64,000 bases of DNA from Strigops habroptila. Lineage: Eukaryota; Chordata; Aves; Psittaciformes; Psittacidae. This document shows positions 28,001 through 35,345 of the stretch, one piece after another; positions within the stretch are counted from its first letter, which is position 1; each line of letters begins with the position of its first letter. Position numbers and translations under genes: made by a program. The stretch is from NCBI RefSeq assembly GCF_004027225.2, contig NC_044302.2:42282510-42346509 (forward strand), read 5' to 3'. Below the pieces are notes generated by a model that was given only the letters and a program-made list of their open reading frames with translations, did no database searches and was not told the DNA's origin.

Positions 28001-31000
28001 CATATTTGAGACAACCTTGAAAATACTTCTGTGCATGTAGAATGCAATGAACTATTGTCACTTTTCTGTTAAAGGCTTTAGTCTTCTGTACAGAATCAGA
28101 TGTGCATATAATAGTTATTAACTGGAAGTTAAACTGCATTTTGTTTTCTAAGGTGGTTAAACAGGATGGTTCAAAGGGAATTGTACACGTTTACTTGTTT
28201 GCTCCAGAGAATTTCCCAGACATGGATCATAGCATCAATCGACAGATCAAAAATGCAGACTTGTGGAGACATCAGAAAGATGTTTTCTTGAGTGTTACAC
28301 CCAGTGGCACTAGCTCCACAAAAGGGACAAGTGATGCTGTTTCTGCTCTATGGTTAACTAGTGGAAAGCTGGAGAAGAGTTTATCAGATTCACCCAGAGA
28401 ACCCAGCAGTGCAGTGGCTATGGCTGATATGCCCCCACCTCTACCTTTGTTAAGAACTGGTGAGCTCATGGATGTCTATGTCTCAGTGGCCTGCCATCCA
28501 GGTCACTTTATTATCCAGCCTTGGAAGGAGCTACATAATCTGGAAGCCCTAATGGAAGAAATGCTCTTGTACTACAGCCGGGCAGAAGAGAAACCTGTGA
28601 ACATTGAAAAAAACAAGCTGTATGCAGCTAAAATTGAAAATCAGTAAGTAGATACTTAAATTAAAAACAAAATCTTTGAAGGAAAGCTTACTTCTGGTAA
28701 GCTATGCAAGTCTGGCTCCGCTTTGTCTGCACCATTAACAAGGTGACCGATGTTCAGTGATACCTGAGGGATTAACGGAGTAAATGAGGTTGCAGTCTCT
28801 TCCATGCTTCCAGATTTTAACTGGAAGGGTCGACTTCTATGCAGATGATGCCAGATCTGGGGAGCATGTTGGTTAAGATCTTTTGGTCATGTATTATTTT
28901 TTCTGGTGCCTTGTTAGTGTGTGAATATGAATTCAAATTGTCTGTTCTTGTTCTCTCCCTTTTTAGGTGGTACAGGGTCATAATAAAAGGAATTCTTAGG
29001 AATGGGTTTTTGTCGGTGTATGAGCTGGACTATGGTAAACATGAGTTTGTCAGTGTAGAGAAAGTACGGCCACTTGTGGATGCGTTTAGAAAACTACCTT
29101 TCCAAGCTATAACAGCTCAGCTTGCAGGTAGGTAGTAAGCATTTACAATTTTTTTTTGTTAAAGTCTTACATCAGTGGGGATACCAAATGGGGAACAGAA
29201 ATGTAAAGTGGACAAAGCCAAAGGTTAGTGATGCAACTCGGTTTTTTTGCTAAAGTAAGCATGTACCTGCTTTTAAAAACATGCTTAATGAATGCATGTT
29301 TGTCATCAAAGTAGCTCTGCTTTTCTTCTTGACATGCGTGGTAATGATTGTTTTATTACTTGTTTATTTAAAAGCAGCAGTTTTGGTTATCATATATAAA
29401 AGTGAAGATTTCTTAAACTTTCACAGCAGCTGCTTTTCATTGTCATAAATATTTTTTGTTTAATGTGTGTGATGTCTAATATGCAAAGGACACAGGGACA
29501 TCAAAAGTAAATGGTTTTTGGATCCTTAAACATAACCTATTACAAAGTGTGAAAGTTACGATACATCTGTTCTTAGGTTCTGATTGTCTTAATTTACATA
29601 ATTTAGGAACAGGATGCTGAGTTTCTGGAGAAGTTTTTCTGATATATCTTGCCCCTATTGTAATTTACTGTTTTCCAGTGCATATTTGGAATCCAAATTT
29701 GCCCAAAATATATTGGTGTTCTCAAACAAAGAAGCAAAAAGGCCCACATGGGGGGGAGGCCTCTCAACAGACTTAAGTAAGATTAATTTCCTTGAGAATG
29801 GTGGGGCATAGAGAGTGTGCAGACATCTAATAACCAAAACTTGGTCTCTCCTTGATGTTCTTTCTTTCTTTTCCCAGATTTTTCTTTCATTTCTGCATTG
29901 CTTTCAGATGTATGCGTCTCTCATTGCTGCTTTCTGCTGCTGTTTGATCAGCACTAGTTTAGCCTTCAGTTACAGAATAAGCTTGCTAGAAATGATAGGC
30001 CACAGATCTGGTGCTCTGATCTAGGTTCCTTTCTGTGGATCTGTTTTCCAGCATAGCCTTTGGTGTGACCTTGGGGGTTTCTTAAACTAGTGATGATGGA
30101 TGTGTTACCAACAGGCTGGGGTACTAGGAATGCATTGCTGAAATGAAGCTGATGTATCTAGCTGTATCTGTTTACTGGGGTAGTAGAGGATCCAGCTGAG
30201 CAAGCCTGTAAGTCATCCAATTTACCTGTTTCACAGAATCCCAGATATCTAGTTAAGTTGGCCTCTGAGCTGCTTGCCATTATCAAAGCACACCAGCTAA
30301 GCCTGGAAGACTGGTAACTATTGTCTTGCTATTCTTCCACTTTTTTCTCTCTTTTTTTCATGTGTGCTACTTCTCAGTCTCTGGTCTGTTTCCTTGTAAA
30401 ATACCGTATATGCTTCCCCACCAACCTTTCCTAGCACTAATTACCCTTACTTAACTGTTGATGAACTGTTGACTTCTCATTCTTCCTGTAACCTGCAAGG
30501 AGCTATGTTCCTGTGTTGTCCTGTCCTTTCAGCAGTGAGCTGCTGCTAAATAGTAAAAGCGAAGTGTTGTCACTTTGCTATTTTGCTTCTTTTATCCCTA
30601 CAGTATTGTTTGGGTATCCATGCACAATATTTGAGCCCCTTTGTGTCTAGATGCTGCACACCAGCAGTGGTCTGGGTAGACTGAATTTCATGTCTGCAGG
30701 AGCCACTTCTTTCTTGGTGGATTTCAGCCCTATTAAAAAACCTGTTTGGGTTCTAACATCACATTCCTCAGCAGAATTGACCTTGTGGAATGCAGCTCTT
30801 AAAAAAAAAAAAAAAAAAAGGCAGCAGCAGTTGTGAGGCATTTAGGTGGCATTTCTCTTTGTTTCTGCTCTCTTCAGATCTAGTTTGGGACTTGAAGGTT
30901 TGCCAGATGTTTTTGTAGCTGATGCTGCTTTGAGATGAAGAAAACTTCATCTAAAGCAAGGCCAACAGAACAAATAATTTCAGCACCCTCAGGTAGAACA

Positions 31001-31583
31001 AAAATAGTTTGTTTTGAAAGGACCTTTAGTTTCCTTTTTGTCGTATATCCTGATATGCCTGGATCATGAATGGCAGCTGATATACATTGAATTACTCAGT
31101 GAGTTGGTGCCTTTATCTTTCACTTCTGCAAACTTGTCCACGTCTTCAGACTTCAAGAAAAAATAAATAGTCTGTGTAATAGTCCAGCTTGTTTGTGTGG
31201 GAGCTGAGCTTGTGTTTCTTTTCTGGAGCTAAACTGCATTAAATAGTACTTGAACACCTGTTTTCTCAAGTATTTAAACTTCCTCCACTTACTTATAAAG
31301 TTAATCATTCAGATTGGTCTGGTCCATAAATGATCTTCTGTTTTGCTTTATGTTTGTCTTAGGAGTGAAAAGCCAGCAGTGGTCAGAAGAGGCATCAATA
31401 GTGTTTCGGAATCTTGTAGAGAAGAAACCTTTGGTGGCACAGATACAGGCAGTTAACGAAAGCACTAACTCTTGGGATAGAAAGATAGTGACTTTTCTCG
31501 TGGACACATCTCTTCCAGATACTGATATCTGGATTCATGATTTTGTGTCTGAAAGTCTTGTGGAATTTTCAAAGGATGATTAA
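921..31583 (+). CDS. TDRD7: Tudor domain-containing protein 7, 5'-truncated by the window edge
   Basis: TDRD7 is a cytoplasmic scaffold of RNA granules (chromatoid body in male germ cells, RNA granules in lens fibres). It acts in piRNA-linked transposon silencing and mRNA control. Fifteen exons join in frame to 1,026 codons plus TAA: 921-1062, 1812-2025, 5072-5157, 6267-6484, 16463-17043, 20993-21179, 22710-22821, 23758-23960, 24107-24241, 25864-25947, 26110-26244, 26587-26697, 28153-28643, 28967-29127, 31363-31583. In residues counted from 921, the end of LOTUS 1 is at 1-15, LOTUS 2 about 170-235, LOTUS 3 about 280-345, Tudor 1 about 448-510, Tudor 2 about 634-700 and Tudor 3 about 845-960. 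By comparison with the human protein (about 1,098 aa), roughly 70 N-terminal codons lie upstream of the window. Reading frame and splice phases are intact, so the gene looks functional. Two introns have GC donors. Identification rests on near-continuous similarity to recalled vertebrate TDRD7; no alignment was run. Confidence 0.97.
1063..1811 (+). other. TDRD7 intron, nothing else seen
   Basis: A GT-AG intron with donor GTGAGC and acceptor CTCTTTAG. It is GC-rich. No repeat or RNA gene is recognised. Confidence 0.75.
1812..2025 (+). CDS. TDRD7: TDRD7 exon, variable linker between LOTUS 1 and 2
   Basis: This exon completes the split glycine and encodes [11 protein letters not shown], then a poorly conserved serine- and proline-rich linker, ending near [10 protein letters not shown]. 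Both ends match the mammalian exon while the middle differs. The acceptor is CTCTTTAG and the donor AACAG|GTCAGT. Codons are GC-rich like the surrounding intron, unlike the later exons. Confidence 0.9.
2026..5071 (+). other. TDRD7 intron with GC-to-AT compositional switch
   Basis: The intron is strongly GC-rich to about 3,880 and AT-rich after that. It contains a 39-bp tandem duplication (4323-4400) and a protein-like open frame (4466-4750) of unknown origin. Long open frames on both strands in the GC-rich part reflect composition and do not suggest genes. Confidence 0.7.
4323..4400 (+). repeat. 39-bp tandem duplication
   Basis: Two adjacent 39-nt copies (4323-4361 and 4362-4400) begin GCTTGCAGTGTATGTAATTA and differ at one base (CCACAG versus CCATAG). 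An 18-nt core of the first copy recurs at 11294-11311. Confidence 0.92.
5072..5157 (+). CDS. TDRD7: TDRD7 exon, linker
   Basis: This short 86-nt exon encodes [20 protein letters not shown] and a serine-rich tail, matching the linker before LOTUS 2. The acceptor is a T-rich tract ending TTTTAG and the donor is G|GTATGT. Its phases (entry after two bases, exit after one) fit both neighbours. Confidence 0.88.
5158..6266 (+). other. TDRD7 intron, nothing else seen
   Basis: A GT-AG intron (donor GTATGT, acceptor TTTATCAG). No recognisable repeat. Confidence 0.75.
6267..6484 (+). CDS. TDRD7: TDRD7 exon, LOTUS 2 domain
   Basis: The exon encodes a T/S/A-rich lead followed by the LOTUS (OST-HTH) core: [20 protein letters not shown], then [10 protein letters not shown] and [14 protein letters not shown] domains are winged-helix-like folds that bind Vasa-type helicases or G-quadruplex RNA in this family. 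The acceptor is TTTATCAG and the donor ACA|GTAAGT. It exits in phase 0. Confidence 0.95.
6876..6932 (+). repeat. Imperfect 27/29-bp tandem duplication
   Basis: The unit GGGTTTATCTCCTCTTAAAG plus CTACCAG occupies 6876-6902. It is repeated at 6904-6932 with a CT/TA insertion-type difference. Confidence 0.85.
9378..10840 (-). mobile_element. Degenerate CR1 retrotransposon with ORF1 esterase and ORF2 endonuclease pieces, RT deleted
   Basis: Read on the minus strand, 10740-10300 encodes remnants of the CR1 ORF1 SGNH-type esterase: CYPPLLFHV, then [22 protein letters not shown] and a degenerate GPHRIH block. From about 10180 to 9612 it encodes the ORF2 AP-type endonuclease: [28 protein letters not shown] and [10 protein letters not shown]. 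At about 9605 this joins directly to CR1 3'-end sequence ([17 protein letters not shown]), which runs to the 3' tip near 9378. The reverse transcriptase is therefore missing. Expected catalytic residues are replaced (esterase D to H in the D-x-x-H block, endonuclease G-D-F-N to R-D-F-N) and stops interrupt the frames. It is a dead element. Confidence 0.85.
11869..11955 (-). mobile_element. Old CR1 3'-region fragment
   Basis: The phrase ACTCCACAACCTTTCTGGGC followed by AACATATTCCAGT matches the conserved CR1 3' segment on the minus strand. Flanking similarity fades quickly and no terminal repeat is left. Confidence 0.6.
16463..17043 (+). CDS. TDRD7: TDRD7 exon, end of LOTUS 2, LOTUS 3 and linker
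   Basis: This is the largest exon (581 nt). It starts [19 protein letters not shown], completing LOTUS 2. LOTUS 3 follows, from [18 protein letters not shown] to [16 protein letters not shown]. The remainder is an acidic linker ending in NTNEVLIR. Only a non-canonical donor, AG|GCAAGT, keeps the frame and joins to the next exon as [11 protein letters not shown], as in other vertebrates. Confidence 0.94.
17044..20992 (+). other. TDRD7 GC-AG intron
   Basis: The intron starts GCAAGT and ends CTGTAG. No GT donor nearby preserves the frame. It is AT-rich, with a long poly-T tract at 20,950-20,975 next to the acceptor. No gene or clear repeat is recognised inside. Confidence 0.88.
20993..21179 (+). 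CDS. TDRD7: TDRD7 exon, Tudor 1 first half
   Basis: The exon encodes [17 protein letters not shown] and then the Tudor core [20 protein letters not shown], ending NRIK. The acceptor has a long poly-T tract (20,950-20,975) and ends TGTAG. The donor is AAG|GCAAGC, again GC and not GT. Skipping this 187-nt exon would shift the frame and destroy Tudor 1. Confidence 0.95.
21180..22709 (+). other. TDRD7 GC-AG intron
   Basis: The intron starts GCAAGC after ATA AAG and ends TTATCAG. The joined reading [12 protein letters not shown] matches vertebrate TDRD7. Nothing else is recognised inside. Confidence 0.88.
22710..22821 (+). CDS. TDRD7: TDRD7 exon, Tudor 1 second half
   Basis: It encodes [20 protein letters not shown], then [14 protein letters not shown]. 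The Y-V-D-x-G-F signature is typical of extended Tudor domains. The acceptor is TTATCAG and the donor G|GTAAGA. Confidence 0.95.
22822..23757 (+). other. TDRD7 intron with purine microsatellite
   Basis: A GT-AG intron (GTAAGA to CTTACAG). It contains the GGAA-rich tract at 22976-23103. No gene is seen. Confidence 0.8.
22976..23103 (+). repeat. (GGAA)n-rich polypurine tract
   Basis: About 128 nt of almost uninterrupted purines made of GGAA/GGAAG/GGGAAA units, broken by occasional AAGTAA. This makes it a polypurine/polypyrimidine microsatellite in a TDRD7 intron. Confidence 0.95.
23758..23960 (+). CDS. TDRD7: TDRD7 exon, SN-like fold after Tudor 1
   Basis: It encodes [20 protein letters not shown] and later the highly conserved block [17 protein letters not shown], part of the staphylococcal-nuclease-like fold that surrounds extended Tudor domains. 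The acceptor is CTTACAG and the donor CAG|GTACCG. It exits in phase 0. Confidence 0.96.
24107..24241 (+). CDS. TDRD7: TDRD7 exon between Tudor 1 and 2
   Basis: The exon has 45 codons from [20 protein letters not shown] to KLEDYFHYK, in phase 0 at both ends. The acceptor is TTACAG and the donor AAG|GTAGGT. The sequence matches the orthologous segment leading into Tudor 2. Confidence 0.95.
24242..25863 (+). other. TDRD7 intron with unexplained protein-like frame
   Basis: A GT-AG intron (GTAGGT to TTTGCAG). An open frame at 24829-25032 looks protein-like, but orthologues have no exon here and it is treated as chance. Nothing else is recognised. Confidence 0.7.
25864..25947 (+). CDS. TDRD7: TDRD7 exon, Tudor 2 first half
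   Basis: It encodes [18 protein letters not shown] and then KGKWARVE, in phase 0 at both ends. The acceptor is TTTGCAGCAG, so splicing at the second CAG would drop the initial Q without shifting frame. The first is chosen because orthologues have extra residues before TSE. The donor is GAG|GTAAGA. Confidence 0.93.
26110..26244 (+). CDS. TDRD7: TDRD7 exon, Tudor 2 second half
   Basis: The exon has 45 codons: [20 protein letters not shown], then [20 protein letters not shown]. The acceptor is TTCTTTCAG and the donor CAG|GTATAA. The V-x-F-x-D-x-G-x-x Tudor signature is present. Confidence 0.95.
26245..26586 (+). other. TDRD7 intron, nothing else seen
   Basis: A GT-AG intron (GTATAA to TTCTTAG). 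It is AT-rich. Confidence 0.8.
26587..26697 (+). CDS. TDRD7: TDRD7 exon after Tudor 2
   Basis: The exon has 37 codons: [20 protein letters not shown], then [11 protein letters not shown] and FSMK. The acceptor is TTCTTAG and the donor AAG|GTAAAC. The sequence is closely conserved with vertebrate TDRD7. Confidence 0.95.
26698..28152 (+). other. TDRD7 intron, nothing else seen
   Basis: A GT-AG intron (GTAAAC to TCTAAG). It is AT-rich, with a short AATAACAGT-like repeat near 27,558-27,590. No gene is seen. Confidence 0.78.
28153..28643 (+). CDS. TDRD7: TDRD7 exon, linker and start of Tudor 3
   Basis: This 491-nt exon encodes [20 protein letters not shown], then [20 protein letters not shown] variable serine-rich linker follows, then [20 protein letters not shown], which opens Tudor 3. 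The acceptor is TTTTCTAAG and the donor CA|GTAAGT. It exits with two bases of a split Gln codon. Confidence 0.96.
28644..28966 (+). other. TDRD7 intron, nothing else seen
   Basis: A GT-AG intron (GTAAGT to TTTTTAG). Confidence 0.8.
28967..29127 (+). CDS. TDRD7: TDRD7 exon, Tudor 3 core
   Basis: It encodes [20 protein letters not shown], then [20 protein letters not shown] and AQLA. The Y-E-L-D-Y-G signature marks the third Tudor domain. The acceptor is TTTTTAG and the donor G|GTAGGT. Confidence 0.96.
29128..31362 (+). other. Last TDRD7 intron
   Basis: A GT-AG intron (GTAGGT to GTCTTAG). A poly-A run lies at 30,801-30,819. No gene or dated repeat is recognised. Confidence 0.78.
31363..31583 (+). 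CDS. TDRD7: TDRD7 last coding exon and stop codon
   Basis: It completes glycine and encodes [20 protein letters not shown] through [19 protein letters not shown], ending SKDD and TAA at 31581-31583. The acceptor is GTCTTAG. The C-terminus has the expected length for the family. Confidence 0.96.
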
Positions 31584-31850
31584 TCACCATTTCTGAAATG
31601 TAGCAGCTCAGATTCTTTAGCAATAAAATAAATAACAGGCTTTGAAGAGAAATATAACTACTATATGGCCTTGAAGACATGAAGGTGATGAAAATGAAAA
31701 ATCTGTGTTCTGTGAAAAGGGTTTAACAAGTTTGGGTTCTGTTGACTTCAGCTGACTTCTGACAATTTGCACTTTGTTTACCATTGTAATGCTAGAATGT
31801 TTGGGTGAAAATATTAAAAAGTTATTTATCAATAAAATAATGTTGACTTT
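31584..31850 (+). terminator. TDRD7: TDRD7 3' UTR with polyadenylation signals
   Basis: AATAAA hexamers occur at 31622-31627, 31627-31632 and 31831-31836. The last is followed by T/G-rich sequence (31,841-31,868), the usual downstream element, so the main 3' end is probably near 31,850. The upstream overlapping pair could give a very short 3' UTR isoform. Confidence 0.7.
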
Positions 31851-32570
31851 CGTTCTTGTGATTTTTCCCTAATTGCGGGGGGGGCTTTTTATCTCATAGC
31901 TATTACTTAGAGCCCTTACTTAGAGCAATTACAGGGTACTCCTCCCTTTTTCTTTAACTAGCATTTTTATTACTTGGGAAATATGAAAGCAGTCCTCAGT
32001 ATTTCTGAATTTAGTGTCAGAGGCATGCATTATTTGTGCATTTCTCCCCCTTCCTTAACTTCATAAGAGTTGAACAGTTGAAAGCACCTTGTTTGGGAGA
32101 CTGCATTAGTGGGGCTTAACTTCCACAGAAGGATATGCACTTTGTGTGCTTACTAGTCTGCTTGCTGTTCTTTAGCAATGATACCACTTTTCTGAATTCT
32201 CTGCTTCCCCAACCCCACTCCCCCAACCAGGTGCTAAATTAAGGCATTCCTTTCCCTCTGTTTTGATAGCTCATTTTCAAGTATGCTTCTGAGAAACTTT
32301 CAAGGACCACTGCTCTCTGGAGATGGGAGCAAGCAATGTCCTTTAAGCATGTGGATCGGTGCTTAAAGTGCTCTGAACATGGTATTTTTAGCTTACTTTA
32401 GAGCCTGCTTTATTTTTGGCCTTAGAAAAATTTAGAAGAGGTGTAGACATGATTATGTTTCATAGTCTGCTGCCTAGATTTGAGTTTGATTTGAGTCCCT
32501 TAAAATTGTTAGAGTATTAAAGCTTTACACAGTGAATGCCAGCAGAGGGAATTTTTCTTCACAGCTATAT

Positions 32571-32977
32571 AGAATCATAGAATCATAGAATAGTAAGGGT
32601 TGGAAAGGACCTTAAGATCATCTAGTTCCAACCCACCTGCCATGGGCAGGGACACCTCGCACTAAACGACATGGTCCAAGGCTCTGTCCAACCTGGCCTT
32701 GACACCGCCGGGGATGGAGCATCCACAACCTCCCTGGGCAACCCATTCCAGTGCTTCACCACCCTCACTGTAAAGAACTTCTTCCTTATATCTAATCTAA
32801 ACTTCCCCTGTTTAAGTTGGAACCCATTACCCCTTGTCCCACCACTACAGTCCCTAAGGAAGAGTCCCTCCCCAGCATCCTTATAGGCCCCCTTCAGATA
32901 CTGGAAGGCTGCTATGTGATCTCCACGCAGCCTTCTCTTCTCCAGGCTGAACAGCCCCAACTCTTGCATATGGTCAT
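32571..32977 (-). mobile_element. CR1 retrotransposon, 5'-truncated
   Basis: It begins with the reverse-complemented CR1 3' tip (AGAATCATAGAATCATAGAA) and continues through the typical GGTTGGAAAGGACCTTAAGA segment and the end of ORF2. On the minus strand this reads LEKRRLRGDHIAAFQYLKGA and VVKHWNGLPREVVDAPS. It is flanked by the 8-bp direct repeat AGCTATAT at 32563-32570 and 32978-32985. Confidence 0.95.
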
Positions 32978-34101
32978 AGCTATATGATCTTTCTAGTAGT
33001 ACATAAGCTGAGCTAAGAAATTCTGCTGGCATGCTGTCCGCACGGGTAAAAGGGGCTGGATAGAAAGGGAACCATGACTGGAAGGTGCAGAGCATTTGTA
33101 ACATTAGAATGAGAGAAAGAAAATTCAAGCAAATACTCTGAGTAAACAAGCCATTTAAGCATGCAAGACACAGATTTGCACCCTCATGGTCTTAATTCCG
33201 GTATAGTTCTGGAGAAGCTCTGAGCTCATCAGCAAGGAGTCCTCCTGGAAGTCTGGCAAGTGTCTCACTGCCTGGACTGTACACAGGATATAGCAGAGCC
33301 CTTGTGAACAGACCAGTCAGTGATAAACTAAGAAACTGCTAATCTAATGGAATTTGATAGTTAACATGGTCCTGTATGCTGAGGTGAGACATTCAAGTGT
33401 ACTTGTTGAAAGAGAAGTTACATTAATGCCCAAGATACTAATATTTTTCCATTTTAATCAATCTCTCCTTCCTCAGCTGCCACTGCAGAGGTGAAGAATG
33501 CAGGCAAAGGAATCAATGTGATGATGAACTGCTGTAGGGTAAATTTCCATGCAGAAGCTTCCTTCTGTGTAGGACTGTTTCAGAGCCTGAAGATCAGAAT
33601 AGTGCAGATCATTAGGATGAAGCAAGCTGGGAACGGATGGAGCAGGCTTTGGGAGCCTACACTTGCAGTATTAGGGGAAAGACCCTGGCAGATGCTCAGG
33701 ATGCTTTTTGAGCTTGTCTGCTCCTGAAGTATGCCTCACCCCTGCCCTTGGTTGTCCATGTCTGGTCCAGAGTCTAAAAAGCCCCAGTGAGAAGCAAAGA
33801 CAATATTCATACAGTCTCAGGCATTTGCACAGCTCAGTGCTGGAGTTCACGTAGGCAGCTTTGTGTGGGGGAAAGCAGTGCAGTAAAAGCACCACTCTCC
33901 ATATAGTGAGTCATTTTATGCACGCATTAAGCATACATTCAACCCAAAGTTAGTAACACAAGGCTGCGTTCAGTTCACATGCTGCATCCAGAGGCTGCAT
34001 TGTCTCCATGTCCTCACACCCACTATCCCCTAACACCCGTGTCCTAACTAGCTCCATTACTAGTGCATTACACTACAGGTGCTGTGCTGTTAGTTACTGA
34101 C

Positions 34102-34155
34102 TATCCTGGTTTCGGCTGGAATAGAGTTAATAAACTGTTTCAGCCAAAACCAGCA
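34102..34155 (+). mobile_element. ERVL-type LTR tip forming an inverted repeat
   Basis: TCCTGGTTTCGGCTGGAATA plus GAGTTAAT matches the start of a common avian ERVL-type LTR. Arms CTGGTTTCGGCTG (34106-34118) and CAGCCAAAACCAG (34141-34153) pair with one mismatch around a 22-nt loop. No retroviral coding sequence is seen. Family assignment is from memory. Confidence 0.45.
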
Positions 34156-35292
34156 CATTTACTCCCTGTCTCCTTACACCCTCTGGGATTTTAGTTGCAG
34201 AGCTATGCTTTTATACCTGCTTTTAATGTTAGTTTCTTACCCTGCTGACCAGCCTGTAAGTTTCTGATAAATTTGCTACCTACTCGGGCTGTTTGAGTAC
34301 ATTTTGTGTTCTGGCTTTGAAAAACGTGCAGAAAGTGTTGACTGTACACCAGTGTTGAACACGTGGAGTTTGTTGAGGTTCCTGATCCGTGAAGTAGTTA
34401 CTATAATTAGCAGTCCTAGGAGGCATTAGACCTGCCTGCTCTGTGCAAGTTGTGAATTCACACAGAATGCTGTGTGGTTTTTAACTTCAGTTTTTCTGTA
34501 TTTGGGGTTGGTTGTGAACGGTTTCTCTGCTGCCATGAATGCATGCACCTCACAAGGAGTGCTCCCAGAACATGTGTCTGAGTTACTGCTTCATCCAACT
34601 TTCCATTCTGATGGCTATTAGAAAGGCCTGCCCAAGAACACTGCATGCAGGTCTGGGCACTGTCATACAAGAAAGATGTGGATTAATTTTAGAGAGTCCA
34701 AATAAAAGCAAGAACAATGAAATTCTAGAAAACCTGGCTTAAATTGAAGCATTTGTAGTTACTCTGGGTAGGAGAAGGCTAACGAGGGGAACACTTTCAA
34801 AAGTTTTCTCTGATAAAGAATCTGGGTTTGTATGTAGGGAAAATAGGACGCCTAAGGGTTTGAGTTGCCTGGAAATTCACTGGAACTCCAATTTCATTAT
34901 AAATGCCAAAAAACAGGTAGGATGTATCTGCAGAAACCCAGCTAACCCTCCCTTGGATGTGGAGATGGAATGTGTAATTCTTGGAACCCCATCCAAGATA
35001 GAAGAGAAGGCAGCATTGTTAGATGTGTTTTGTGGATCACTGTGAATTTTATAAACTGGAAAATGAGCATTTGTTACCTAGGGAAAACAGATGACACTGA
35101 CATAATTGCAAAAAAATAAGCAATCTCTTACATTCCCAAGGCTGTGAACAATAAGCTCTTTCGAACCATCTCTTTTCTGTTTATTCTGACTCAGCTGTGT
35201 TTGTTAGGTTTACAAAGTTCAAGTTTACCTCTTTTCATCTCCCAGTGTTTTTATGCTGCATTGTTTTGAGGAACTCTGTTTTATCAGAGAAC

Positions 35293-35345
35293 ACAGAATC
35301 ACAGAATTATTGTGGTTGGAAGGAACCTCTGGAGAAACGCAAGAA
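35293..35345 (-). mobile_element. Very short CR1 3' tip
   Basis: AGAATCACAGAATTATTGTG followed by GTTGGAAGGAACCTCTGGAG resembles the reverse-complemented CR1 3' end. Similarity stops after about 50 nt. Confidence 0.5.

Noticed and set aside
32622..33149. 175-codon minus-strand frame as a gene
   Set aside because: It is the C-terminal part of CR1 ORF2 plus flanking sequence.
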